Part shown: piece after piece, positions 43,534 through 52,066 of the stretch
Position numbering within the stretch: the stretch's first letter is position 1
How the letters are laid out: every line of letters begins with the position of its first letter
Source of the DNA: GCA-003244245 sp050699435
Lineage (GTDB): Bacteria; Actinomycetota; Actinomycetes; Mycobacteriales; Pseudonocardiaceae
DNA length: 64,000 bases
Direction of reading: 5' to 3'
NCBI GenBank assembly: GCA_050699435.1
Contig: JBOHGM010000006.1
Coordinates: 1-64,000 of the forward strand
Notes under the pieces: model-generated
The model's database searches: none
Seen by the model: the letters and a program-made list of their open reading frames with translations, nothing else
What the model was told of the DNA's origin: nothing
Translations under genes and position numbers: made by a program

Positions 43534-44066
43534 CCGGATCGTGTGGTGAGCTCAATGCCTCGCCGGGCCACGTACTCATCGAGTGGTTCGGCGTGACGAC
43601 ACACGGTGTCTCGCATCACGATGTAAGGCTGCTGGTCCTCGACCAGCTCGGGCCGTTCAAACTGCCCCTGCGAATCGTAGATCATCCGAACTGCCGTTGC
43701 GTCGTCGACAAGCCAGAAGTCCTCGCGCAGCGATTCCAGGTCCGGATGCGCACCTCGGTCCGCGAGGTAGATCTGTTCGCCGGCGGCTTGGTTGGCCGCG
43801 TAACCCCAGATCTCATACCGGCAGTAGTCGCTCAGCGGGTGATCGAGGACATGGACCCGAGACCACCGAACCCCACTGGTCACCTTGGCAGCCACCTGGG
43901 CCAGCCACGGGCTGGTCTCGGGGGTGGAGAGCACAACGGGGCGCCCGGACCGCCACGCAGCGAACTCCTCAGCCTCCTGCGGGACCAGGTACTGCGGCAG
44001 CGTCTCCAGGCGAAACACGGACAGCCGTGCCCCGTCGACGATCCGCGCGAGGTCAGCGATCTCCAT
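43530..44066 (-). CDS. DUF6879 family protein
   Basis: A 178-residue protein typical of DUF6879: FRLETLPQYLVPQEAEEFAA, the central WSRVHVLDHPLSDYCRYEIW, then YAANQAAGEQIYLADRG and a DFWLVDDATAVRMIYDSQGQ tail. Function unknown; usually encoded beside XRE/DUF5753 regulators, and probably acts with them. It is the second gene of the operon and overlaps the regulator by four bases. Confidence 0.88.
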   Translation of the reverse strand: MEIADLARIVDGARLSVFRLETLPQYLVPQEAEEFAAWRSGRPVVLSTPETSPWLAQVAAKVTSGVRWSRVHVLDHPLSDYCRYEIWGYAANQAAGEQIYLADRGAHPDLESLREDFWLVDDATAVRMIYDSQGQFERPELVEDQQPYIVMRDTVCRHAEPLDEYVARRGIELTTRSG

Positions 44067-44075
44067 CGCACTTCC

Positions 44076-44273
44076 CTACAGGTTCGCGCTGTGCACGATC
44101 TGGCGTCTGATGCGGACAGCCCGCTCACCAGCGCCCAGTGGTACCGGCGACGGGTCAAGATCCTCACCAACGATCACCACGTCCTCCATGTCAGGACAGT
44201 CATCCACCCACACCCCATGGCAGGTGTACCCGTCCTTGCACAGCTCGTCCGTAGCCACCCTGCGTAACACCAT
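44076..44273 (-). CDS. Small acidic protein, first gene of the lanthipeptide operon
   Basis: A 65-residue protein (LCKDGYTCHGVWVDDCPDME, then VVIVGEDLDPSPVPLG and a basic tail). AAGGAGG lies just upstream. Similar small proteins commonly precede DUF6879/XRE pairs in actinomycetes, but their function is unknown. No signal peptide. The three Cys residues might bind a metal, which is a guess. Confidence 0.7.
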   Translation of the reverse strand: MVLRRVATDELCKDGYTCHGVWVDDCPDMEDVVIVGEDLDPSPVPLGAGERAVRIRRQIVHSANL

Positions 44274-44299
44274 CGCCGTCCTCCTTGGATCAAGTCGTA

Positions 44300-44329
44300 T
44301 ACTTACGGTACATGGAGACTAGATTGCAA
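44300..44329 (-). promoter_or_regulatory. Candidate sigma-70-type promoter of the lanthipeptide operon
   Basis: On the minus strand TTGCAA (44329-44324) and TAAGTA (44305-44300) are separated by 18 bases, about 26 bases before the ATG of the first operon gene. The stretch is much more AT-rich than its surroundings. Confidence 0.45.
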
Positions 44330-44503
44330 ACAAGGCTGCGACGCGTGCCCGACCGATGATCGAGGATTGGAATGTCCACTGTGAACGTCATGCTGACCGA
44401 TGGTCTTCGGGAGACCGGTATGTGGACAACCAGCGCCCGCTGCGCAATTCGGTGGGCTGTGCAGGCCGCAACCGCTGACGCAGTGGTGAGGCACGGTGAC
44501 GGG

Positions 44504-44538
44504 GGTGGCCGACACGGTGGGAGGACGTGTCGGCCACC
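44504..44538. terminator. Strong hairpin downstream of the M23 peptidase gene
   Basis: A 13-bp perfect stem (GGTGGCCGACACG with its complement) around a 9-base loop, about 50 bp beyond the stop of the minus-strand peptidase gene. No U-tract. Probably a terminator of the actinobacterial type lacking poly-U. The rest of 44330-44503 shows nothing recognisable. Confidence 0.6.
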
Positions 44539-44584
44539 GGGTCGTCGGCTCAGCGGGAGGGGTGAGCCGATCGTCGAGGCGTCG

Positions 44585-45484
44585 TCAGACGGCAACGCCG
44601 TTGCGACGCAGCCAGCTCAGCGGATTGATCTTCTCGTCTCCGTTCAGCCAGACTTCGAAGTGCAGGTGTGGGCCGGTGGACTGGCCCCGGTTGCCCATCG
44701 TCGCGATCTGCTCGCCAGCGGCGACGCTCTGGCCCTCCGAGACCAGCGATTCGTTGATATGGCCATAGACCGAGACGGTGCCGTCGCTGTGCTGCAGCCG
44801 GACCCACTTCCCGAAGCCGCTGGCCGCGCCGGACTCGACGACCACCCCGTCGGTGGTGGCGTAGATCGGTGTACCGATCGAGTTGGCGATGTCGATGCCG
44901 TAGTGGCTGGTGCCCCAGCGGGCGCCGAAGCCGGAGGTAAGGCGGCCCAGCGCAGGCATCACCACATCCCCGAAACCCACGGGGAGCTGGGACAGGCTTT
45001 CCTCGGCGGCGTGCTGTGCCGCAGCCTGCACCGCAGCGGCGGCGGCCTCGGCAGCGGCCTGCGCTGCCGCCCGCTCAGCAGCAGCCACCTCGATAGCGCG
45101 CTCCTCGGCGATGCGCTGGCCCTTCGCCAGGCTCGTCACGTCCTGGGCGAGGGTGTCGTGCGGAACCGGCAGCACCTCGGGTAGCGGCAGGACCTCGGGT
45201 GCCGGGCCATTGCCGCCCAGGCCGGTGTAGGCGGCGGTGTCGGTCCCGAGTGCCAGCGGGGTGCTGTCTTGTGCGCGCACCGGCTGCTGCAGACCCTGGC
45301 TGGCCGCAGCAACGGCACCGACCGCGACCGCTGCCGCCACCATGCGGCCACGGACCGCCGGACCGGGGCTGGGGATCCGGTGAGCGCCTCCGCTCCGGCT
45401 GGTCGTCTGCCTGGTCGTCTGCGCGGTGGCAGCGTCGATGCTTTTGCTGCGTCGTTGGCCGCTGGGGGAGCGGTGACGAGCCAA
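44585..45484 (-). CDS. M23-family peptidase (LytM domain)
   Basis: A 299-residue secreted peptidoglycan endopeptidase. An N-terminal basic stretch and one hydrophobic segment (MVAAAVAVGAVAAASQG) act as signal anchor. A long Ala/Glu-rich helix (residues about 120-165) resembles the coiled coil of LytM/EnvC-type proteins. The catalytic domain holds the zinc ligands in HYGIDIANSIG and GPHLHFEVWLNG, with VYGHINESLVSEGQSVAAGE between. The start is TTG 45484 behind AAGGG. Divergent from the DUF3048 gene across 296 bp. Confidence 0.9.
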   Translation of the reverse strand: MARHRSPSGQRRSKSIDAATAQTTRQTTSRSGGAHRIPSPGPAVRGRMVAAAVAVGAVAAASQGLQQPVRAQDSTPLALGTDTAAYTGLGGNGPAPEVLPLPEVLPVPHDTLAQDVTSLAKGQRIAEERAIEVAAAERAAAQAAAEAAAAAVQAAAQHAAEESLSQLPVGFGDVVMPALGRLTSGFGARWGTSHYGIDIANSIGTPIYATTDGVVVESGAASGFGKWVRLQHSDGTVSVYGHINESLVSEGQSVAAGEQIATMGNRGQSTGPHLHFEVWLNGDEKINPLSWLRRNGVAV

Positions 45485-45780
45485 GACCTGCCCTTCCGTT
45501 CGGAGAGTCCGGGAGAGATGGCGCGGGCCGTGGGACCCTGGGGAGCCGCCCTAAGGACTCGCGGACGCTATCCAGCGGTCCGAGGGGAGGCAAGGACTGC
45601 GACCCTACCCACACCGAGTAGCCGCCCAGCGGTGTGGAGTCATCGATGAACGGTCTACAGAATCTTCGTTCCGGCCGATCACGGTTTGGTGGGTAAAATG
45701 TCACCCACTGTTGCGCGGCGTGGGCCAACGGGGGCCACACAGGGGTCCGTGCACGATCAGGACGACACCGGAGGTGGTGG
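45485..45780. promoter_or_regulatory. Divergent promoter region with long leaders
   Basis: This separates the M23 peptidase and DUF3048 genes. A TAAAAT hexamer at about 45695 in an otherwise GC-rich stretch is the best -10 for the rightward gene. I looked for a c-di-AMP riboswitch on the peptidase leader and did not find its conserved blocks. Confidence 0.35.
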
Positions 45781-46797
45781 ATGGGTCGGCGGGGATGCGG
45801 AAACCAGTCTGGCGCACTCACCGTGCTGCTCGTGGTGCTCTTTCCCGTGCTGGTGTTGTCGTGCGGCGATTCGTCTGCGTTGGTGCCGGTCCAGCAGGGT
45901 GCCCCGGCTACCGCCCCGGCACCGCCTACGCCGCCGGATCCGCCCGCGCCGCCGCCCGTCTCGTCGTTCACCGGGCTGGCCACCGACGTCAACGCTCCGG
46001 TGCTCTGCGTCAAGATCGACAACGCGTCGGTGGCACGTCCGCAGAGTGGGTTGGCGCAGGCGGACGTGGTCTACGTGGAGCCGGTCGAAGGCGGCCTGAG
46101 CCGGCTGCTCGCCGTCTACCAGTCCCAGCTCCCGCCGGTGGTGGGGCCGGTGCGAAGCGTGCGGCAGAGCGATCTGCGACTGCTGGCCGGCTTCGGCCGT
46201 CCTGCACTGGCGTTCTCCGGGGAGGCGGCGGCACTGCGGCCGTTGATCGAGCAGGCACCCGTGCTCGACGTCTCGGCCCCGGTGCGGCCCGGCGCCTACC
46301 ACCGAGACTTCACCAGGTTCGTGCCGCACAACCTGTTCGCCGATCCGCACCAGCTACGCGAAGGCGGCGCGCCGGCCCGCGACATCGGGTTCCGCTTCGG
46401 CCCGCCCCCTCCCGGCGGCCGCCCGACACCCAGTACCGATGTCTCGTACCAGGCGACACAGATCGGGGTGCAGTGGATACCCGAGGAGGCCAGGTGGGTG
46501 GTCGCCATGGACGGAGCGCCGCTCACCACCGCGGCGGGAGAGCGGCCGGGCGCGGCGACCGTCGTGCTGCAGCGGGTCGCGGTACACGAGACGGACATCC
46601 GCGACGCGGCAGGCACGCCGTCCCCGTTCGCCGAGACCGTGGGTGACGGCGAGGCGGTCGTGCTGCGCGACGGCCAGGCATTCACGGGGCGCTGGTCCCG
46701 GCCGACGCCGGCGGCGGGCACCACGTTCACCTTGCCGGACGGTGCGCCGTTGACCTTCGCGCCCGGTCCGGTGTGGGTGGTGCTATTGCCCGCGTGA
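45781..46797 (+). CDS. DUF3048 (YerB-like) lipoprotein
   Basis: A 338-residue lipoprotein: hydrophobic leader with lipobox VLVLSC, a Pro-rich linker, and the two-part DUF3048 domain. Markers are VLCVKIDNASVARPQSGLAQ, ADVVYVEPVEGGLSRLLAVY and PVVGPVRSVRQSDLRLLAGF. The family is anchored in the envelope of Gram-positive bacteria; its role is unknown. ATG 45781 follows GGAGG. The next gene lies 36 bp downstream and is probably co-transcribed. Confidence 0.9.
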   Translation: MGRRGCGNQSGALTVLLVVLFPVLVLSCGDSSALVPVQQGAPATAPAPPTPPDPPAPPPVSSFTGLATDVNAPVLCVKIDNASVARPQSGLAQADVVYVEPVEGGLSRLLAVYQSQLPPVVGPVRSVRQSDLRLLAGFGRPALAFSGEAAALRPLIEQAPVLDVSAPVRPGAYHRDFTRFVPHNLFADPHQLREGGAPARDIGFRFGPPPPGGRPTPSTDVSYQATQIGVQWIPEEARWVVAMDGAPLTTAAGERPGAATVVLQRVAVHETDIRDAAGTPSPFAETVGDGEAVVLRDGQAFTGRWSRPTPAAGTTFTLPDGAPLTFAPGPVWVVLLPA

Positions 46798-46833
46798 GAC
46801 CTGCGGCTTCCTAAGAGGTGGTGGACTGAGCCC

Positions 46834-47709
46834 ATGCGTACGCCCGTGACGCTGCTGGCGTTCTTCGTCGGCTTGATCGTGCTCTTCGGTGTCGCGGTCA
46901 GTCTCGGCGAGGTCGTCGGTGGGAGGGTGCCGGGGATCCCCGGTGGCGGGTACGGATCCGACGAGAACGGATCTGATGGCGGCGATGAGCACCCGCCCGA
47001 GGACGATGACAAGCTCGGGGGGTTGTCCATCTCCGATCAGGGTTACGTCCTGTGGCCCGTGGTGACCAGGTTCCCAGCCGGGGAGACCGCCGAGTTCCGG
47101 TTCACCATCTTCACCGTCGACCGCACCCCGGTCACCGACTTCGCGATCGACCGGGACCGGCGGATGCGCCTCATCGTGGTCCGCCGGGACATGACCGAGT
47201 ACCAGCACCTGCGCGGCACCATGGACCCGGACGGCACCTGGACCGTGCGACTGCGGATCGACGAACCGGGCAGCTACCGTGCCTTCGCCACCTTCCGGCC
47301 CCGCAGCGCCGCAGCACCGGTGACCCTCGGCGTGGACCTCGAGGTGCCGGGCCTGGTCGAGTCCCGAGCAATATCACAGCCATCGGAGCTCGCCGAAGTC
47401 GATGAGTACACCGTGATGCTCGACGGAACTGTGCTCGCCGGCGGGGTGTCCCGGCTCTATATGACCGTGCTGCGGGAGGGGAAGCCGGTCACCGACCTCG
47501 AGCCCTACCTCGGGGCTACCGGGCACCTGGTGATGTTGCGCGAGGGCGACCTCGCGTATCTGCACGTCTATCCGCTCACCGGTACCCGTTCAGGGCCCAC
47601 GATCACGTTCGAATCCAGGGTTCCCACCCCCGGCTACTACCGGGTGTTCCTGGAGTTCAAGCACCGCGGCGAGGTGCGGACCGCCGAGTTCACCGTCATG
47701 GCGAGTTGA
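46834..47709 (+). CDS. Membrane-anchored beta-rich protein of unknown function
   Basis: A 291-residue protein with one N-terminal transmembrane helix (TLLAFFVGLIVLFGVAVSLG), an acidic linker (DENGSDGGDEHPPEDDDK) and two extracytoplasmic beta-sandwich-like halves. One reads RFPAGETAEFRFTIFTVDRT and the other LAGGVSRLYMTVLREGKPVT; the DLEPYLGATGHLVMLREGDL part is like the repeats of YtkA-type or FixH-type copper-related domains. It is sometimes found with heavy-metal-binding domains, but no metal motif is visible. Co-directional with the DUF3048 gene. Confidence 0.75.
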   Translation: MRTPVTLLAFFVGLIVLFGVAVSLGEVVGGRVPGIPGGGYGSDENGSDGGDEHPPEDDDKLGGLSISDQGYVLWPVVTRFPAGETAEFRFTIFTVDRTPVTDFAIDRDRRMRLIVVRRDMTEYQHLRGTMDPDGTWTVRLRIDEPGSYRAFATFRPRSAAAPVTLGVDLEVPGLVESRAISQPSELAEVDEYTVMLDGTVLAGGVSRLYMTVLREGKPVTDLEPYLGATGHLVMLREGDLAYLHVYPLTGTRSGPTITFESRVPTPGYYRVFLEFKHRGEVRTAEFTVMAS

Positions 47710-47726
47710 CCACCCACCCCGCCGGG

Positions 47727-48152
47727 TCAGTCGGGTACCTGTTCGCCGTGCCCGGCCTCTCGGAGCGCTGTGCGCAGGGCGGCGGCGTTGGCATCGAGTT
47801 CGGCGGGGTCGGGATCGTGGTCGACGTTATCGAAGTCGAAATCGTCGATACCCCAGGAGGGGAACACGTGCAGGTGTGCGTGCGGCACCTCGAACCCGGC
47901 GACTATCAGCCCCGCGCGCGGCGCGTCGAAGGCGGTCCGCTGCGCCGCACCGACCCGCTTGGCCACCAGCATGAGCTCGGTGAGCAGGTCGTCGTCGGTG
48001 TCGGTCCACTCATCGACCTCGTCCCGGGGGACGACCAGCGCGTGCCCCGGCCGCAGCGGCGCGATGGTGAGAAAGGCGACGCAGCGCTTATCGCTCCAGA
48101 CGAAGCGCCCGGGCAGCTCACCCTGGATGATGCGGCTGAACAGGGTAGACAC
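47727..48152 (-). CDS. HIT-family nucleotide hydrolase/transferase
   Basis: A 141-residue histidine-triad protein with IIQGELPGRFVWSDKRCVAF, APLRPGHALVVPRDEVDEW and the triad HAHLHVFPSW. Members hydrolyse adenosine phosphoramidates and related nucleotides. GTG 48152 gives the canonical opening. It ends the run of minus-strand genes that begins with the ESX locus. Confidence 0.92.
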   Translation of the reverse strand: MSTLFSRIIQGELPGRFVWSDKRCVAFLTIAPLRPGHALVVPRDEVDEWTDTDDDLLTELMLVAKRVGAAQRTAFDAPRAGLIVAGFEVPHAHLHVFPSWGIDDFDFDNVDHDPDPAELDANAAALRTALREAGHGEQVPD

Positions 48153-48214
48153 AATTCCCTCCGGTACGTTGCGGGTGCAGCGGCAGGAGCATATTGGCCG
48201 CAGCAGCGGCCTGC

Positions 48215-49021
48215 TCAACGCGACCGGTGGGCTGCCCTGACCTCGTCGAGGAGCTCCTGGATCTGGGCGCTGAGCTGGGTGGGGGAGCAGGGAGTGATGG
48301 TGGACCAGTCCGGCCCACCGCCGTAACCGGCCCGGTGGAGCTGCAGGTACCGCCCTTGCGGGGTGTCGTGGTAGGCGACCACGCGTCGAGCACGGTGGCG
48401 GGCCCCACCCTGCGGCCCGACCGCCTCGGCACCGAACTGGCCGCGGCCCGCTATGCCCTCGCACATCCGGGCGACCGCGTGGGCGTCGCGAGCATCGACG
48501 CCGGCCTGGACCAGCCCATCCACCAGGTGGTGCGGAGCCGAGCCCGCCTTCGCGCCAACAGCCATCAGCGTCTCGGTGGGTATCGAGACGGACTCGCCGG
48601 ACCCGGCGCCCGCCCGGCCGGCTACCGCGGCGACGTCGGCGGTGAGGCGGTACTCGCTGGTCTCGCCGATCCGCACACCAGCCGCGTTGATCACCGCGAC
48701 GGCGGCTGTCGCGCCGCGCAGGGCACCCAGGGCGAAGCAGCGCCAGGTGGGGTACCAGATCCGCGCATCGACCATCGCGGCGGGCCGGGCGATCACCTGC
48801 AGCAGATCGGCCAGCCCGGGATGCAGCCCGCGGTCGTCTGCGAGACCGTGGCTGCGCAGCGCGTCGAGACCGGATCGGATGATCTGGTGGCGCTCCTCGT
48901 GGGTGTTCCCGGGGCTGGGCAGGTGCAGGACGACCGGGAACTCCTCGATACCGAGAACCTCCCGGCAGACATCGAATTCGGTGTGGCTCAGCAGGTACCC
49001 GGGCTGAGCAGGAGCGCTCAT
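48215..49021 (-). CDS. ESX secretion-associated protein, EspG family
   Basis: A 268-residue cytoplasmic chaperone of the EspG type, which binds PE/PPE heterodimers and keeps them soluble for type VII secretion. Recognisable parts are LSHTEFDVCREVLGIEEFPV at the start, RIWYPTWRCFALGALRGATA in the middle and a TITPCSPTQLSAQIQELLDE tail. It overlaps the PPE-like gene by four bases, matching the expected functional link. Confidence 0.85.
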   Translation of the reverse strand: MSAPAQPGYLLSHTEFDVCREVLGIEEFPVVLHLPSPGNTHEERHQIIRSGLDALRSHGLADDRGLHPGLADLLQVIARPAAMVDARIWYPTWRCFALGALRGATAAVAVINAAGVRIGETSEYRLTADVAAVAGRAGAGSGESVSIPTETLMAVGAKAGSAPHHLVDGLVQAGVDARDAHAVARMCEGIAGRGQFGAEAVGPQGGARHRARRVVAYHDTPQGRYLQLHRAGYGGGPDWSTITPCSPTQLSAQIQELLDEVRAAHRSR

Positions 49022-50274
49022 CGTGGCGGATCCTCGCCGATGACCGGCGGCGCGACGAGGCGGTTGTCTTCGAAGATCTCTGAGTCCTGCTGCCAGTACT
49101 TGTTCTGGTGCTCTTCGTCATCGGTTCCGGGCCCGCGCGCCCCGGCTGTTGCCGGGTGCAGGAACGATCCTGGTGCTCCGCCGCGCCGACCGGCGCCCGC
49201 AGCGGCCGAGCCCGCCGCGCCGGCCCTCGCCGGGCCCTCGGCGTCGCCACTTGCGACGCCCTGGCCGAGACCGCCCTGGCTCACGCCGCCGACTCCACGA
49301 CCAGCGCCCGCGCCTACGGCACCGAAGCGGGTTCGGGCCGGGTCAGAGCCCCCGACGCCCCCGACACCGCCTGCGCCGACACCTCCGATACCCGGCGCGG
49401 TGGCCGCCGGTCTCGGGGACTGCCCGCTGGCTCCGCCGCCCTGGCCCGGAGTCGGGGTGCCCGGCAGAAACGGTCCTGCCGAGCCACCCGGCCCCGCCGA
49501 GCCACCTGACCCGCCAGGGGGAGCCGTCCCGCCACCGACCCCCGCCCCGGTCAGCGTCGTCGTCGACGCAATCTGCTGCGGCGCTACCGTGCTCGGTGCT
49601 CCTGGGTAGGCCGCCCCGCCTGCCGAACCGGTGGATGCCGTGCCGCCATAACCGACTGCCGGTTGCTGGGCCCCGCTGGCCAATGCGGCCTCCACCGCGA
49701 TCGGCCGCGGTGCTTCCACCGGTGCCATGGCGGCGAGATTGGTCTGTGCCACCGTGTTCCAGTGGTTCATGGCCTGGACCGCAGCCGCCTTGTGGGCGGC
49801 GTTCTGCTTCGCGGCGTGGTCGACGTCAGTCTGGATCTCGAAGGGATTCAAGCCGCCGGTGCTGACTCCGGCGGCAACGTTGAATCCGTCGGCCATAGCG
49901 TCACCGAAGCCGTACTCGGCGCTGTGCGGTTGCTGGATCTGCGACCGGGCGGTTGTGAATGCCTCGCCCTGGTCGGCGGCCGGTCGACACGACCTCATGG
50001 AGAGCCCACCCGCATCCGACACCCAGTTCGCGGACTGCTGGATCGCTTGCCCGGCCGCTGCCGCTGCCGCGCCCTCCCACTCGATCCCGATCTCGCTCAG
50101 GGCGGTTCGCAGGTGGTTTTCCACGTCGGCGAGCAGCGTGCCCAGATCCCTCAGCGCAGCCCGTGCCGTCTCCGCGGTCCCCGGCCCGTTGCCCTGCTCG
50201 TGCATCCAGCTGTACATCGTCTGCAGGCTCTGACCATCGAAACGGTGCGTGGTGATGGTCGGTCCCTCGGTCAT
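49018..50274 (-). CDS. PPE-like type VII secretion substrate
   Basis: A 418-residue protein. The N-terminal 180 residues are helical, with a WEG turn in ALSEIGIEWEGAAAAAAGQA followed by the NWVSDAGGL helix, the layout of WXG100/PPE helical bundles. The C-terminal half is a long Gly/Ala/Pro-rich region with many GVGG and AGG repeats and ends in a short acidic tail. The gene sits between EspG-like and DUF3558 genes and is a probable substrate of an ESX system encoded elsewhere. Confidence 0.8.
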   Translation of the reverse strand: MTEGPTITTHRFDGQSLQTMYSWMHEQGNGPGTAETARAALRDLGTLLADVENHLRTALSEIGIEWEGAAAAAAGQAIQQSANWVSDAGGLSMRSCRPAADQGEAFTTARSQIQQPHSAEYGFGDAMADGFNVAAGVSTGGLNPFEIQTDVDHAAKQNAAHKAAAVQAMNHWNTVAQTNLAAMAPVEAPRPIAVEAALASGAQQPAVGYGGTASTGSAGGAAYPGAPSTVAPQQIASTTTLTGAGVGGGTAPPGGSGGSAGPGGSAGPFLPGTPTPGQGGGASGQSPRPAATAPGIGGVGAGGVGGVGGSDPARTRFGAVGAGAGRGVGGVSQGGLGQGVASGDAEGPARAGAAGSAAAGAGRRGGAPGSFLHPATAGARGPGTDDEEHQNKYWQQDSEIFEDNRLVAPPVIGEDPPR

Positions 50275-50289
50275 GACGTCCCCTCTCGC

Positions 50290-50874
50290 TCAGCGCGCCA
50301 GCAAAGTTTCCATCGCGGCCGCTGCGCCCAGCCGCGCCCGCTCACACATCTCGTCCACAGTGAAGGAGCCCGCACTGTCCCCGAGGAACATCACGTCGAG
50401 GCTCTGCCCTGCTGCGACATCGATCGTCAACGAACAATCGTCGTCCGAACCACCCAGCAGCGTTTGGACGGCTCCGAATCCGGCCACCTCGCGGATTGCA
50501 ACACCCGCCACGTTCCGTCGCCCGGTAAGCCACGCGTCTGCACCCTCCTGCGGCACCGGTGCGACGTAGTAACTGAAGAACGGTTCCGAGGAGCTGTGTG
50601 CGTAGGTACAGGCCACCTCGCTGCGGGAGCTTGGTGGACTGGGCCTGGGCTCCTGATCGATGCCCAAATCCTGCCTTTGCTGCGGAGTGAAGACCAGACA
50701 CGGATCGAGGTCATCTATGGGGACCTCCGCCGGTCGTGGCGGCAGTTGCAGCGCAGCTGTGGTCGTCGGCGGTGGTTCCGGCTCTCCTGGCGTCACCGTC
50801 CGGGTAGCGCAAGCTGGCAGCAGCACGGTCAAGGCGGCGGCGAGCATGAGCCCGCCGAGCCGTCGGTCAGACAT
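50290..50874 (-). CDS. DUF3558 lipoprotein
   Basis: A 194-residue lipoprotein with lipobox LTVLLPACA and a DUF3558 domain: IDDLDPCLVFTPQQRQDLGI, then EVACTYAHSSSEPFFSYYVA and DDDCSLTIDVAAGQSLDVMF, with the expected Cys pair. Such proteins accompany ESX genes in Pseudonocardiales and mycobacteria. ATG 50874 overlaps the end of the upstream gene by eight bases. Confidence 0.88.
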   Translation of the reverse strand: MSDRRLGGLMLAAALTVLLPACATRTVTPGEPEPPPTTTAALQLPPRPAEVPIDDLDPCLVFTPQQRQDLGIDQEPRPSPPSSRSEVACTYAHSSSEPFFSYYVAPVPQEGADAWLTGRRNVAGVAIREVAGFGAVQTLLGGSDDDCSLTIDVAAGQSLDVMFLGDSAGSFTVDEMCERARLGAAAAMETLLAR

Positions 50875-51208
50875 TCGCACCTCCGGGTGGGAACCCGCGA
50901 GCGATGTCCTCGTCGGTCCAGCCGTACTCCAGGGCCGACTGCCGGAGAGCGTTGGCTCCGCGCTGCAGCTCGTCACGGAACTGGAGGGCGATTGCCAGGT
51001 AGGAACTCTCGCCTGCGCTCATCCGATGGGTGAACGCGGCCGCCGCCTCTCTCGACACCGGGTCTCCACCCATCTCGTCAAGCCGGAGAGTGGCGCGTAG
51101 TGGTGCGATCCCGTCCGTGAGCCGGTTGGCGGCGTCTTGCATGATCTTGTGCGCCTGCAGCACGTTGTCCGGGTTCACCTGAAAGGACGGGCCAGCCGTC
51201 GGTTCCAT
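50867..51208 (-). CDS. PE-like/WXG-type helical protein
   Basis: A 113-residue helical protein (VNPDNVLQAHKIMQDAANRL, then AAAFTHRMSAGESSYLAIAL and LRQSALEYGWTDEDIARGF). Length and position as the first gene of the ESX locus fit a PE-like partner for the PPE-like protein. ATG 51208 has GGAG six bases upstream. Confidence 0.78.
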   Translation of the reverse strand: MEPTAGPSFQVNPDNVLQAHKIMQDAANRLTDGIAPLRATLRLDEMGGDPVSREAAAAFTHRMSAGESSYLAIALQFRDELQRGANALRQSALEYGWTDEDIARGFPPGGANV

Positions 51209-51421
51209 GATCAACTCCCCCCCGGGGTCGGGCGTGGCGACTGGCGGTTACGCTACAACAATCTTCCGTTCGGTCCGGCCGCGCGTCCCGAGCGCATCGT
51301 CGTGCTGTGACCGAGGCTCAACTGGCAGACGGAAGACTACGCTTGGTGACATGCGGCGGTCGAACGCCCGGTTCGGGTGAATGAGTGTGATCTTCAGAGC
51401 ATATCCGGCTAGTCTCCGGGC

Positions 51422-51913
51422 GTGCCATCATTTGACGCTGAAGCGGTTGACTGCCGGATATCGGTCTTTCGTGAGGGTATGGCTGCGTCCATGGGTCATG
51501 ACGTAGACCTGCGCGTGACGAGTTTGTCCCTTGCGGTGGGGGACGACGACTCGATCTCGGCGGAGTTCGACGCGGAATCGCTGCAGGTAGTGAGCGAGGG
51601 TCCCTCCGCGTCTGATCGTAAGGACATCGAGAGCAACTCCCAGAAAGCGCTGGAGACCCGCAAGTACTCGACGATCAGGTTCCGCTCCACCTCAGTGGTG
51701 CGCGACGGTGACCGTGCCAAGATCGATGGGGATCTGACGCTGCACGGTGTGACCAACCCGATCTCAGTCGAGGCGCGTGATGACGGCGAACGCTGGACCG
51801 CCGAGGTCACCATCGACCAGCGAAATTTCAATATCAAGCCGTTCTCGGCCATGATGGGTGCGCTCAAGGTCAAGCCTGAGGTGAAGGTGCACATCTCCGT
51901 CCCCAGCTCCTGA
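51422..51913 (+). CDS. YceI-family protein
   Basis: A 163-residue lipocalin-like protein of the YceI family, which bind amphiphilic isoprenoid or lipid ligands. Features are RISVFREGMAASMGHDVDLR, the central LETRKYSTIRFRSTSVV and GDLTLHGVTNPISVEA. No signal peptide, so probably cytoplasmic. The start is GTG 51422. Confidence 0.88.
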   Translation: MPSFDAEAVDCRISVFREGMAASMGHDVDLRVTSLSLAVGDDDSISAEFDAESLQVVSEGPSASDRKDIESNSQKALETRKYSTIRFRSTSVVRDGDRAKIDGDLTLHGVTNPISVEARDDGERWTAEVTIDQRNFNIKPFSAMMGALKVKPEVKVHISVPSS

Positions 51914-52066
51914 CGTCCGGGTGCGGGGGACTGCCGGTGTTAGCCCCAGCGGTGTGTATGCTGTGCGCATGGCGAGGGTGAACATCACCGATCACCGTCG
52001 CTGGGGTATAGCCTCCGGCTGCCGCTCGACCGGTAGTTTGCCCCGGCAGGTCCGGAGTTCGGGTGC

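Noticed and set aside
45485..45700. c-di-AMP (ydaO-type) riboswitch upstream of the M23 peptidase
   Set aside because: The gene context is right, but the conserved blocks of the motif are not present in order on either strand.
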